From the NCBI GenBank assembly GCA_038210595.1, contig JBBQWN010000014.1, positions 1-64,000 on the forward strand: DNA of 64,000 nt, read 5' to 3'. A program made the translations under genes and the position numbers. The stretch is from Glacieibacterium sp038210595. Lineage in GTDB: Bacteria; Pseudomonadota; Alphaproteobacteria; Sphingomonadales; Sphingomonadaceae. Below, one piece after another: positions 41,232-49,093 of this stretch. The notes under the pieces were generated by a model, which was given only the letters and a program-made list of their open reading frames with translations, did not search any database and had not been told where the DNA came from. The first letter of the stretch is position 1, and each line of letters starts with the position of its first letter.

Positions 41232-42570
41232 CGGCGAGCGTCATGCCCTCGATGCGCAGCGTCGGGACGTTGGTGGCGTGGCGGAACGACAGGTCGTCGG
41301 CGGCGCTGAGGTGGCGGAACATGTCCTTCAGGTTGCCGGCGATGGTGACCTCGGCGACCGGCTCGCCGAGCTCGCCGTCCTCGATCAGGAAACCGCTCGC
41401 GCCCCGGCTATAGTCGCCGGTCAGGCTGTTGACGCCCATGCCGATCAGCTCGGTGACGTAGAAGCCGCGCTTGATCCCGGCCATCAGTTGGGCGGGGGTC
41501 TGGTTGCCCGCGGCAAGGTGCAGATTGGCCGGCCCCGCGCCCGGCGCCCCGCTGGTGCCGCGCACCGCATGGCCGGTCGGGGCGAGGCCAAGCTGCCGCC
41601 CGGCGCTCGAATCGAGCAGCCACTGGGTCAGCACGCCGCCCTGGATGATCGGCGTCGGCGTCGTCGCCAGCCCCTCGCCGTCGAACGGGCGTGACCGGAG
41701 CCCGCGGATCCGGTGCGGGTCGTCCATGATCTCGATGCCAGCGGCAAAGATCTGCGTGCCGAGCGCGTCGAGCAGAAAACTCGACTTGCGGGTAATCGCG
41801 CTGCCGGTGATCGCGCCGACGAGATGGCCGAGCAGGCTCGACCCCACGCGCGGGTCGAAGACGATGGTCAGCGCCTGCGTCTCCAGCTTGCGCGGGTTCA
41901 GCCGCTTCACCGCCCGGTTGCCGGCGCGCAGGCCGATCGCCTCCGCGCCCTCCAGATCGTTCAGATAGCGCGCGGTGTGATAGCCATAGTCGCGCTGCAT
42001 CCCGTCGCCCTCCCCGGCGATGACGCTGGCCGACAGGCCGTAGCTGGTGCCGCGGTAGCCGCCCGCGAACCCGCCCGAGGTGGCGAGCGCGGTGACCGCG
42101 CGCCCGGCGGACGCGCCGCCGCCTTCCGAATTGGTCACCCCCGCGACACTTCGCGCTGCGTCTTCCGCCGCCAGCGCCGCCGCCTTCAGGCTCTCGGACG
42201 ACGGGTCGCCGCCGTCGTCGAGGTCGAGGTCGGGCACGCTGGTCCGCATCAGCCGCTCCTCGGGCGCGAGCCCGGCCCATTGGTCAGGGCTCGCCTCCCG
42301 CGCCATCGCCAGCGCGCGCTCGACGACCAGGCTCAGGCCCGCCGGCGACAGGTCGGACGTCGAGACGCTGGCCGAACGGTCGCCGACGAAGACGCGTAAG
42401 CCGACCTCCTCGCCCTCGCTGCGGCCGATGTCCTCCAGCGCGCCAAGGCGGACACTGATCGAGGTCGAGGCATCGCCGACATAGACCGCGTCGGCGGCGG
42501 TGGCGCCGCCGCGTTTCGCCTCGCCAAGGGCATGGGTCAGGCGTTCGAGCGCGGCATCGACAGTCAGCAT
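41224..42570 (-). CDS. pmbA: TldD/PmbA-family metalloprotease, PmbA type
   Basis: A 448-residue PmbA/TldE homologue. Family segments include SVRLGALEDIGRSEGEEVGLRVFVG at the N-terminus, VFDPRVGSSLLGHLVGAITG, and the C-terminal GFYVTELIGMGVNSLTGDYSRGASGFLIEDGE (read in parts). In TldD/TldE pairs the TldD subunit carries the metal-binding HExxxH; this protein lacks it, as PmbA/TldE does. No tldD is in the window. It is upstream of and overlapping cysQ. Confidence 0.9.
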   Translation of the reverse strand: MLTVDAALERLTHALGEAKRGGATAADAVYVGDASTSISVRLGALEDIGRSEGEEVGLRVFVGDRSASVSTSDLSPAGLSLVVERALAMAREASPDQWAGLAPEERLMRTSVPDLDLDDGGDPSSESLKAAALAAEDAARSVAGVTNSEGGGASAGRAVTALATSGGFAGGYRGTSYGLSASVIAGEGDGMQRDYGYHTARYLNDLEGAEAIGLRAGNRAVKRLNPRKLETQALTIVFDPRVGSSLLGHLVGAITGSAITRKSSFLLDALGTQIFAAGIEIMDDPHRIRGLRSRPFDGEGLATTPTPIIQGGVLTQWLLDSSAGRQLGLAPTGHAVRGTSGAPGAGPANLHLAAGNQTPAQLMAGIKRGFYVTELIGMGVNSLTGDYSRGASGFLIEDGELGEPVAEVTIAGNLKDMFRHLSAADDLSFRHATNVPTLRIEGMTLAGA

Positions 42571-42597
42571 GGGCGCGATGTAGGGCGGCGCGCGCCG

Positions 42598-43503
42598 CTA
42601 GGCCAGCCCCACGGCGGCGAGCGCCGCGAACACCAGCAGCCCGGTCGTGCGGTTGCTGCGGAACAGCCGCAGCGCGGTCGCGGGCGTCTGGTCCAGCGAC
42701 GCCGCCTGCCACGCGAGGTGGAGCGCCGCGGGCAGCAGCGCCAGCAAGGCCAGCGGCAGCGTCACGGTCCACCACACCGCCAGCCCGAGCAGCGCCGCCG
42801 TCGCCGCGTAGAACAGCGCGACCCCCGTCTGCGCCCGCGGACCCAGCGCCCGCGCGCTCGACTTGATGCCGGCCAGCGCGTCGTCCTCGATGTCCTGCAC
42901 CGCGTAGATCGTGTCGTAGCCGAGCGTCCAGGCGATGCCCGCCGAGTACAACGCCGCCAGCGGCCAGCCCGCGTCGGCAACCGCGACCCACGCCACCAGC
43001 ACGCCCCAGTTGAAGGTCAGGCCGAGCCACGCCTGCGGCCACCAGGTGATGCGCTTCATGAACGGATAGGCGGCGACCAGCGCGATTGAGCCGAGCGCGA
43101 CGACCTGCGCCTGCCAGCGGAGTTGCAGCAGCACGACCAGCCCGACCAGGCACAGCGCCACCAGCCACACCCACGCTGCCTTCAGGCTGACGCGCCCGCT
43201 CGCCAGCGGCCGGTCGCGGGTGCGGGCGACGCGGGCATCGAGGTCGCGGTCGACGATGTCGTTGTAGACGCACCCCGCCCCGCGCATCGCCACCGACCCG
43301 GCGAAGAACCACAATAGTAGCGGCCAGTGCTCGCGCAGGCCGCCCGCCAGCGCCAGCCCCCAGGCGCACGGCCAGTACAGCAGCCAGCTGCCGATCGGCC
43401 GGTCGAAGCGCGCCAGCCGGGCGTAATCGCGCACCCCCGCCGGCAGCCGGTCGACCCAGGACGACGGCGCGGTTTCCGCGTCGGGGGTGGCGATGCTAGG
43501 CAC
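42598..43503 (-). CDS. ubiA: 4-hydroxybenzoate polyprenyltransferase
   Basis: A 301-residue membrane prenyltransferase that attaches the polyprenyl tail to 4-hydroxybenzoate in ubiquinone synthesis. Both Asp-rich motifs are present: NDIVDRDLDARVARTRDRPL (first site) and YDTIYAVQDIEDDALAGIKS (second site), with about eight hydrophobic helices. The start codon is GTG and lies only 6 bases from the divergent rsmE ATG, so each promoter must overlap the other gene or its leader. Confidence 0.95.
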   Translation of the reverse strand: MPSIATPDAETAPSSWVDRLPAGVRDYARLARFDRPIGSWLLYWPCAWGLALAGGLREHWPLLLWFFAGSVAMRGAGCVYNDIVDRDLDARVARTRDRPLASGRVSLKAAWVWLVALCLVGLVVLLQLRWQAQVVALGSIALVAAYPFMKRITWWPQAWLGLTFNWGVLVAWVAVADAGWPLAALYSAGIAWTLGYDTIYAVQDIEDDALAGIKSSARALGPRAQTGVALFYAATAALLGLAVWWTVTLPLALLALLPAALHLAWQAASLDQTPATALRLFRSNRTTGLLVFAALAAVGLA

Positions 43504-43509
43504 GGCTCC

Positions 43510-44262
43510 ATGAGCGAAAGCGTGGCCCCCAAGTCAAGCGACCTCCCCGCCAGCACGCCGCGGCTGTTCGTCGACGTCGCTCTCGGCGGAGGCGCGGCGG
43601 TGACGCTGCCGGCTCAGGCGTCGCATTACCTGGGATCGGTGATGCGGCTCGGGCCCGGCGACGCGGTGCGGCTGTTCGACGATCGCAGCGGCGAATGGCT
43701 GGCGCGCATCGACGGGGGGACCCGCAAGGCGCTGGCGGTGCGGATCGAGGCGCAGCTTTCGCCGCGCGAAACCGTCCCGGACCTGTGGCTGTGCGCCGCG
43801 CCGCTGAAGCGCGGCCGCATCGACTGGCTGGCGGAAAAGGCCTGTGAACTCGGCGTCGCGCGGCTGGTGCCGGTGCTGACCGCGCGCACCGTCGTCGACA
43901 AGCTCAACCTCGAGCGGCTGCGGGCGCACTTGGTCGAGGCAGCGGAGCAATGCGGGCGGACCGCGCTGCCCGAGCTCGCCGCGCCGGTGACGCTGGCCGC
44001 GCTGCTGCGCGACTGGCCCGCGGGGCGAACCCTGGTGTTCGCCGACGAGACCGGCGGTATCCCGCTAACCGAAGCCGCAAGGCCCGGTCCCGCCGCCATC
44101 CTGATTGGCCCCGAAGGCGGCTTCACGCCCGACGAGCGCGCCGCTATCCGCGCTGTGCCGGGAGCGACGGCCGTTTCGCTCGGCCCCCGCATCCTGCGCG
44201 CCGACACTGCAGCGGCCGTCGCGGTCGGGGTCTGGCAGGCGCTGGCGGGCGACTGGCGCTAG
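43510..44262 (+). CDS. rsmE: 16S rRNA (uracil1498-N3)-methyltransferase
   Basis: A 250-residue SPOUT-class methyltransferase. The N-terminal PUA-like domain (RLFVDVALGGGAAVTLPAQASHYL, then VMRLGPGDAVRLFD) precedes the knot with LIGPEGGFTPDE and VSLGPRILRADTAA. The ATG at 43510 is chosen because upstream codons to 43327 lie inside ubiA on the other strand and show no similarity. The stop lies 4 bases from the convergent VOC gene. Confidence 0.95.
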   Translation: MSESVAPKSSDLPASTPRLFVDVALGGGAAVTLPAQASHYLGSVMRLGPGDAVRLFDDRSGEWLARIDGGTRKALAVRIEAQLSPRETVPDLWLCAAPLKRGRIDWLAEKACELGVARLVPVLTARTVVDKLNLERLRAHLVEAAEQCGRTALPELAAPVTLAALLRDWPAGRTLVFADETGGIPLTEAARPGPAAILIGPEGGFTPDERAAIRAVPGATAVSLGPRILRADTAAAVAVGVWQALAGDWR

Positions 44263-44266
44263 GGCG

Positions 44267-44917
44267 TCAGAACGAGACCTTGCCGGCCGGGCAGTCGAGA
44301 TCGAGGTGCAGGCGCGGCGGAGCTTGTCGGCGCAGCGCGACCGGTTTCGCGGCCAGCCCGGCGACCGGCTGCAGCCGGGCCGGATCGGGCGTGTCGATCG
44401 ACAGCGCGGCAAGGCTGCACCCGCCCGGCGACGTGCGCGACGGGTGGGTGGTCATGGTGTCCCAGGCGATGAAGAAGGGCGCCAGCGGGTCGCCGATCGC
44501 CGGCAGCACGACCAGCGTCCAGTCCAGCCGCGTGCCATCGGCCTTGGTGCGCGAGCCGGGAATCGTCGCCGTCTTCAGGGTCGGCGACAGCCGCGCCACC
44601 AGCCCGGGCGCATCGTCGGTGCGCATCGCCCAGCCGACCGGCGTCGGGGCCTTCAGCGCCTTGAGTTCGCGGATGTCGGCATCGTCCTTGGCCTGTGCCG
44701 GATCGGGGGCCATGACCTCGAGATAGGTGCCGTCGCCCAGCGACATCAGCGCGTTGCGGGTACCAAGTCCCGGATGGCTGCCGCCCGCGACCAGCTTTGC
44801 GCCCGTCCGCCGCTCGACTTCCGCGACGCCCTGGTCGAGATCGGCGACGCCGAGGATGACGTGGTCGATCGGCAGTGCCGCCGCCGCCGCAGCGACCACG
44901 AGCGCCGCGACGATCAT
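44267..44917 (-). CDS. VOC/glyoxalase-like domain protein with signal-like N-terminus
   Basis: A 216-residue protein from the ATG at 44917. That ATG overlaps the amidohydrolase stop (ATGA) and begins MIVAALVVAAAAAALPIDHVI. The hydrophobic Ala-rich segment could be a signal peptide, but it runs straight into the first beta strand. The rest fits a glyoxalase-like/VOC fold: IDHVILGVADLDQGVAEVERRTG, TYLEVMAPDP and VGWAMRTDDAPGLVARL. The substrate is unknown. It is the last gene of the amidohydrolase operon. The longer open frame to 45310 is a shadow. Confidence 0.82.
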   Translation of the reverse strand: MIVAALVVAAAAAALPIDHVILGVADLDQGVAEVERRTGAKLVAGGSHPGLGTRNALMSLGDGTYLEVMAPDPAQAKDDADIRELKALKAPTPVGWAMRTDDAPGLVARLSPTLKTATIPGSRTKADGTRLDWTLVVLPAIGDPLAPFFIAWDTMTTHPSRTSPGGCSLAALSIDTPDPARLQPVAGLAAKPVALRRQAPPRLHLDLDCPAGKVSF

Positions 44918-46656
44918 TCCGCCGCGATGGCCATCGCCGGGGCCGCCTGCGGGCCGCGGATCAGGCCGCCCGGCCGCGCGCCGGTCGGCACGCCGTCGCG
45001 GAACGTGATCTCGCCGTTCTTGATGGTCAGCGCATAGCCGTCGGCGCGTTGCAGCAGGCGCTTGCCGCCGGCGGGGAGGTCGAACGCCATCCACGGGCGG
45101 CCGAGCTTCAGCCGCGCGAAGTCGATGACATTGAGGTCGGCCAGATAGCCGGGCGCGATGATGCCGCGGTCGTCGAGGCCGTACAGCCGCGCGGTGTCGG
45201 CGCACTGGCGCTTGATCGCCTGCTCGACGGGGATCGTGCCGCGCGCCCGGTCGCGGGCCCAATGCTGGAGCAGGAAGGTCGGCGAGGCGGCGTCGCAGAT
45301 CGTGCCGCAATGCGCACCGCCGTCCGACAGCGAGATCACCGTGTCGTCGCGCTCCAGCAGGCCCTTGACGAAATCGAGGTTGCCGTCGGCATAGTTGAGG
45401 ATCGGGAAATAGATGAAGCCGGTGCCGTCGTCGGCCATCAGCAGGTCATAGGCGTGCTCCGCCCCGCTCTTGCCCGCTGCGGCGGCCTGGGCGGCGACGG
45501 TTTCGGCCTGCTCCGGCTCGTAATTGAACGCCGGCCCCATTGCGAACTGGAGGTGGAAGCCGCCGGCCACCGCGTACAGCAGCTCGACGACATCGGACGG
45601 CGGGAACACCGGCGTCTCGGCCAGCAGCCGCGCCTTGAACGCCGGGTCCCTGAGGCGCGCCAGCTGCTCGGCCCACGGCAGCGCCGCGATCTCCGCCCAC
45701 GCCGGCTGGAACAGGAACGGGTGCACCGTGCCGCGCCACGCCATCAAAATGCCGGTGCCGCGCAACGCGATCTGGGCGACGATGTTGGCGCCTTTCGCGT
45801 TCCAGTCCGCGGTGGCCGCCATCTGCTCGGTCCAGGTCATTTCCTTGGCGATCGACTGGAGCATGGCGAAGGTCACCGGCATGCCGGTTTCCTGGCTCAG
45901 CGCACCAATCCAGCCGAACTCGTCCCACTCGTATTTCAGGTCCGACGCCATTTCGAAGACGCCGTGGCCGACGCGGCCCATGGCGCGACCGATGCCGATC
46001 AGCTCCTCCTTGGTCGCGGTGGTGCCGGGGACCAGCACGCCGTCGACCGACTTGTGCAGCACGGTGCGGCTGGTCGAAAAGCCGAGCGCACCGGCGCGCA
46101 GGCCCTCCTCGACGATGCGGCTCATCTGCGCGATCTCGTGCTCGGTCGGCGCTTCGTTGTTGGCACCGCGCTCGCCCATGACATAGGCGCGCACCGCGCC
46201 GTGGGGGACGTGGGTGCCGACGTCGATGGTGCGCGGCAGCTTCTCGAGCGCGTCGAGATATTCGGGGAAGGTCTCCCAGTCCCAGGTCATGCCCTCGGCC
46301 AGCGCGGTGCCGGGAATGTCCTCGACGCCCTCCATCAGGCCGATCAGCCACTGGTGCTTGTCGGGCTTGGCCGGCGCGAAGCCGACGCCGCAATTGCCCA
46401 TCACTACGGACGTGACGCCGTGCCAGGCGCTCGGCCCCATTTCCGGGTCCCAGGTCGCCTGGCCGTCATAATGCGTGTGGATGTCGACGAAGCCCGGCGT
46501 TACCAGATGCCCGGTCGCGTCGACCTCTTCGCGCCCCGGCTGGCCGACCGTTCCGACGATGCTGATCCGCCCGCCATCGATCGCCACGTCGGCCGCGAAC
46601 GGCGCGCGGCCCGTCCCGTCGACAACCGTGCCGCCGCGAATCACCATGTCGTGCAT
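44914..46656 (-). CDS. N-acyl-D-amino-acid deacylase-like amidohydrolase
   Basis: A 580-residue metal-dependent amidohydrolase of the D-aminoacylase type. The metal-binding HTHYDGQ follows PGFVDI near residues 55-67. SLSDGGAHCGTICDAAS late in the protein supplies the catalytic Asp region, and a beta-sandwich caps both ends (VIRGGTVVDGTG; APGYLADLNVIDFA). It probably removes acyl groups from D-amino acids or hydrolyses a related amide. It lies downstream of the dehydrogenase with the in-frame TGA and is coupled to the VOC gene. Confidence 0.86.
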   Translation of the reverse strand: MHDMVIRGGTVVDGTGRAPFAADVAIDGGRISIVGTVGQPGREEVDATGHLVTPGFVDIHTHYDGQATWDPEMGPSAWHGVTSVVMGNCGVGFAPAKPDKHQWLIGLMEGVEDIPGTALAEGMTWDWETFPEYLDALEKLPRTIDVGTHVPHGAVRAYVMGERGANNEAPTEHEIAQMSRIVEEGLRAGALGFSTSRTVLHKSVDGVLVPGTTATKEELIGIGRAMGRVGHGVFEMASDLKYEWDEFGWIGALSQETGMPVTFAMLQSIAKEMTWTEQMAATADWNAKGANIVAQIALRGTGILMAWRGTVHPFLFQPAWAEIAALPWAEQLARLRDPAFKARLLAETPVFPPSDVVELLYAVAGGFHLQFAMGPAFNYEPEQAETVAAQAAAAGKSGAEHAYDLLMADDGTGFIYFPILNYADGNLDFVKGLLERDDTVISLSDGGAHCGTICDAASPTFLLQHWARDRARGTIPVEQAIKRQCADTARLYGLDDRGIIAPGYLADLNVIDFARLKLGRPWMAFDLPAGGKRLLQRADGYALTIKNGEITFRDGVPTGARPGGLIRGPQAAPAMAIAAE

Positions 46657-46694
46657 CGTCGCTCTCCCCAGAGACTGCGGGGGAGCGTATCACG

Positions 46695-47711
46695 TCAGGG
46701 CACGAACACCAGCTTCGGCCCGGGATCGGTCATCGCGTCGCCGGCGTCGTCGAACGACAGGGTGCGGTGGCGGACCGCGTCGGGTTTCAGCGCGCCCGAC
46801 GCGCAGCACGCGAGCACGTGCGGCAGGTGGTGGCGCGCGTCGGCGCGGCTCGTCTCGAACCGCAGCCCCTTGTAATAGGCCTCGGTCAGCGGGAGCGGCG
46901 TCGCCGCGCCGAGGTGGATGGCGACGCTGGTCAGGCGGCCGTTGCGCGCGGTCGAGCGTACCGCAAAGGCGATCGTGGCGGGGTGGCCGCCCGCCTCGCA
47001 GACGATCTCGAACTGCTCCTGCGGTTCACGCCCGCTGAACGCCGAGGCTTCGGCGCCCATCGCCGCGGCCCGGGCCCGGCGATCGGCATCGTCGTCGAGA
47101 TACAGCACGCGGCCCGCACCCAGCGCCACCGCCGCGCCCGCCGCATAAAGGCCGACACTCTGCGCCAGCCCGCCGACGACGAGCACGCTGGCCCCCGGCC
47201 GCTCGGCGAGCTGCGGTGCGACGGCGCGTCAGCCGTCGGGGATGTTGTCGGCGGCGCTGGCGGCATGGACCGGGTCGAGCCCCGCGGGCAGCGGCACCAG
47301 CATGTGGTCGGCGAACGGCACGTACATCAGGTCGCTCAGCGCGCCGCCGCGCTCGACCGCGCCGCCGCGCGCCAGGCCATAGGCGCTGAGCCACGGATAG
47401 GCCTCGCAGGTGCCGGTGAAGCCGCGCCGGCAGTTGGCGCAGCGGCCGCACGACAGCTGGAACGGCACCACCACCCGCTGCCCGGGCACGACCCCGGCGG
47501 CGTCACCCGCCTCCACGACCTCGGCGACCGCCTCGTGCCCGAACGCGAACGGCCCGGCGAACGGCACCAGGCCAGTCGCGATATACAGGTCGAGGTCGCA
47601 GCGCGCGACCGCCAGCGGCCGGACGATGGCGTCGGTATCGGCCGCGAGCCGCGGCGCGTCGCGCTCGCGCCACTCGAACGCGCCGGGCTTCAGGTAGGTC
47701 AGCGACCTCAC
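46695..47711 (-). pseudogene. Zinc-type alcohol dehydrogenase with an in-frame TGA
   Basis: Two open stretches in the same frame together make a full MDR dehydrogenase of about 338 codons. The N-terminal part has the GroES-like fold with GHEAVAEVVEAGD and a structural zinc site (CGRCANCRRGFTGTC). It ends ASAADNIPDG then TGA at 47229-47231. The same frame continues RAVAPQLAERPGASVLVVGG into the Rossmann domain (LAQSVGLYAAGAAVALGAGRVLYLDDD). Relatives as I remember them have Trp at this point (DGWR), so TGG to TGA is the likely change. I chose the GTG at 47711, which overlaps the upstream gene's stop. The product is probably truncated; read-through, a new mutation or a sequencing error are alternatives. 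Confidence 0.82.
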
Positions 47712-48073
47712 TGCGGCGCGGCCCCGGCGTTGGTGCCGTCGAGCACGATCGGCACGGTGAAATAGCTGACCGCGGCAGGCTTGCCCCAGCGCTTCAGCAC
47801 GCCGTCCTTCCACGCCGCGTTGAAATGTGCGTCGGCGGCGGCGCGGCTGGCGAACAGGTAGATGCCGCCGCCGGAATTATCGTCGCCGATCGTGTAGTAT
47901 TTGCGGATCAGGCCGGGCAGCGCCCGGTACTGGGGCTGCGACGCCGCGAACAGCTCGCGCAGCTTGTCCTGCGTCATGGCGGCGGGAATCGGGATCGCGA
48001 CGAGCACCGCGACCGGCTCGGCGGCGGCGGCGGTGGCGAAGCTTAGGGCAAGGGCGAACGCGATGGCGCGCAT
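47708..48073 (-). CDS. Small exported protein, monooxygenase/YdhR-like fold
   Basis: A 121-residue protein from the ATG at 48073, with a signal peptide MRAIAFALALSFATAAAAEP. The mature part (VAVLVAIPIPAAMTQDKLRELF, then YRALPGLIRKYYTIGDDNSGG and GIYLFASRAAADAHF) resembles YdhR/dimeric alpha-beta barrel proteins, for which G-L-I-R-K-Y is characteristic. Function unknown. It is the first gene of the dehydrogenase-amidohydrolase-VOC operon and divergent from the LysR regulator, which may control it. Confidence 0.8.
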   Translation of the reverse strand: MRAIAFALALSFATAAAAEPVAVLVAIPIPAAMTQDKLRELFAASQPQYRALPGLIRKYYTIGDDNSGGGIYLFASRAAADAHFNAAWKDGVLKRWGKPAAVSYFTVPIVLDGTNAGAAPQ

Positions 48074-48136
48074 GGCGGGTCTCCTGTGTCGATGCCCGAC
48101 GCTAGCGCTGCGGCCCCGGCATCGATATGCATGACT

Positions 48137-48155
48137 ACGCAAAGCAGTCTTGCGT
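48137..48155. promoter_or_regulatory. LysR-type operator candidate in divergent intergenic region
   Basis: ACGCAA at 48137-48142 and TTGCGT at 48150-48155 form a perfect 6-bp dyad with a 7-base spacer, in the 99-base region between the YdhR-like gene and the LysR gene. The geometry fits a LysR-family binding site controlling both the operon and its own gene. Confidence 0.55.
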
Positions 48156-48172
48156 CAGCGCAACGGGGACCA

Positions 48173-49045
48173 ATGGAACTGGCCGACATCGAGACGCTGA
48201 TCGGCATCGCCCAGCTCGGTTCGCTGAGCGCGGTGGCGAAGCGGCAGGGGGTGGCGGTGTCGACCGCGACGCGGCGGCTCGACGGGCTGGAGGCGGCGCT
48301 GCGGCTGCGCCTCGTCGACCGCCATGCCGGCGGCGCGCGGCTGACCGCCGACGGTGCCCGCATCGCGGCGCTGGCCGAGCCGCTCGGCGACCAGCTGGCG
48401 GTGATCGAGCGCGCCGCCGCGGCGCTGCGCCAGGGTGGCGGCCCCGAACTGGTGCGGGTGTCGGCGACCGAATCGGTGATCGCCGACGTGCTGGCGCCGG
48501 CGCTGCCGCTGCTGTGGGCGGCGGCACCGGGGGTCCGGCTCCAGCTCCAGTCGCAGGCCGAGGTGGTCAGCCTGGCGGGCCGCGACGCCGAGCTGGCGAT
48601 CCGCATGAGCCGCCCGCAGGGTGCCAGCCTGCTGGTCAAGCGGCTGCCCGATCAGCGGCTCGGCCTGTACGCGTCGCGGGGCTGGCTGGCGGGCCGCGCA
48701 CCGCGCGACATCGACCTCAGCGATGGTCCGATCCTTGCCTACGACGACAGCTTCGGGCGGCTGCCGGAGCTCGTCTGGCTCGACCGGCTCGGCCTCACCC
48801 ATGCCATCGCGATGCGCACCGGCAGCACCCGCGCGCTGGTCGCAGCGACCGCCGCCGGTGCCGGCATCGGGCTGCTCGCGCCGCTGTTCGTGCGGGCCGC
48901 GCACGATCTGGTCGAGCTGCCGGTCGGCGGCGAGGTGCCGGTCCGCACGCCCTGGCTGGTCGCGCACCGCGACCTGCGCCGGGTGCCCGCGGTGGCCGCC
49001 GTGCACCGCTGGATCGTCGCCGCCTTCCGCGCCGCGCCGCACTAG
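48173..49045 (+). CDS. LysR family transcriptional regulator
   Basis: A 290-residue LysR protein. The winged HTH occupies residues 1-60 (MELADIETLIGIAQLGSLSAVA, then TATRRLDGLEAALRLRLVDR), and the periplasmic-binding-like effector domain follows from about 90. The ATG at 48173 matches the family N-terminus. It is divergent from the YdhR/dehydrogenase/amidohydrolase operon, with a dyad between them, so it probably regulates that operon. The effector is unknown. Confidence 0.92.
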   Translation: MELADIETLIGIAQLGSLSAVAKRQGVAVSTATRRLDGLEAALRLRLVDRHAGGARLTADGARIAALAEPLGDQLAVIERAAAALRQGGGPELVRVSATESVIADVLAPALPLLWAAAPGVRLQLQSQAEVVSLAGRDAELAIRMSRPQGASLLVKRLPDQRLGLYASRGWLAGRAPRDIDLSDGPILAYDDSFGRLPELVWLDRLGLTHAIAMRTGSTRALVAATAAGAGIGLLAPLFVRAAHDLVELPVGGEVPVRTPWLVAHRDLRRVPAVAAVHRWIVAAFRAAPH

Positions 49046-49093
49046 AGTCGCGCTCAATTGCGTGCGCGTTCCGGCCCCGCTAAGGCCGGGGCG

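Noticed and set aside
44267..45310. A 347-codon VOC protein with a long N-terminal extension
   Set aside because: The first ~131 codons lie inside the amidohydrolase gene in another frame and are Arg-rich. The ATG at 44917 coupled to the amidohydrolase stop gives the proper protein.
47229..47231. Selenocysteine decoding at the TGA in the dehydrogenase
   Set aside because: The position corresponds to a Trp, not a Cys, in related proteins as I recall them, and no SECIS-like stem-loop is evident right after the TGA.
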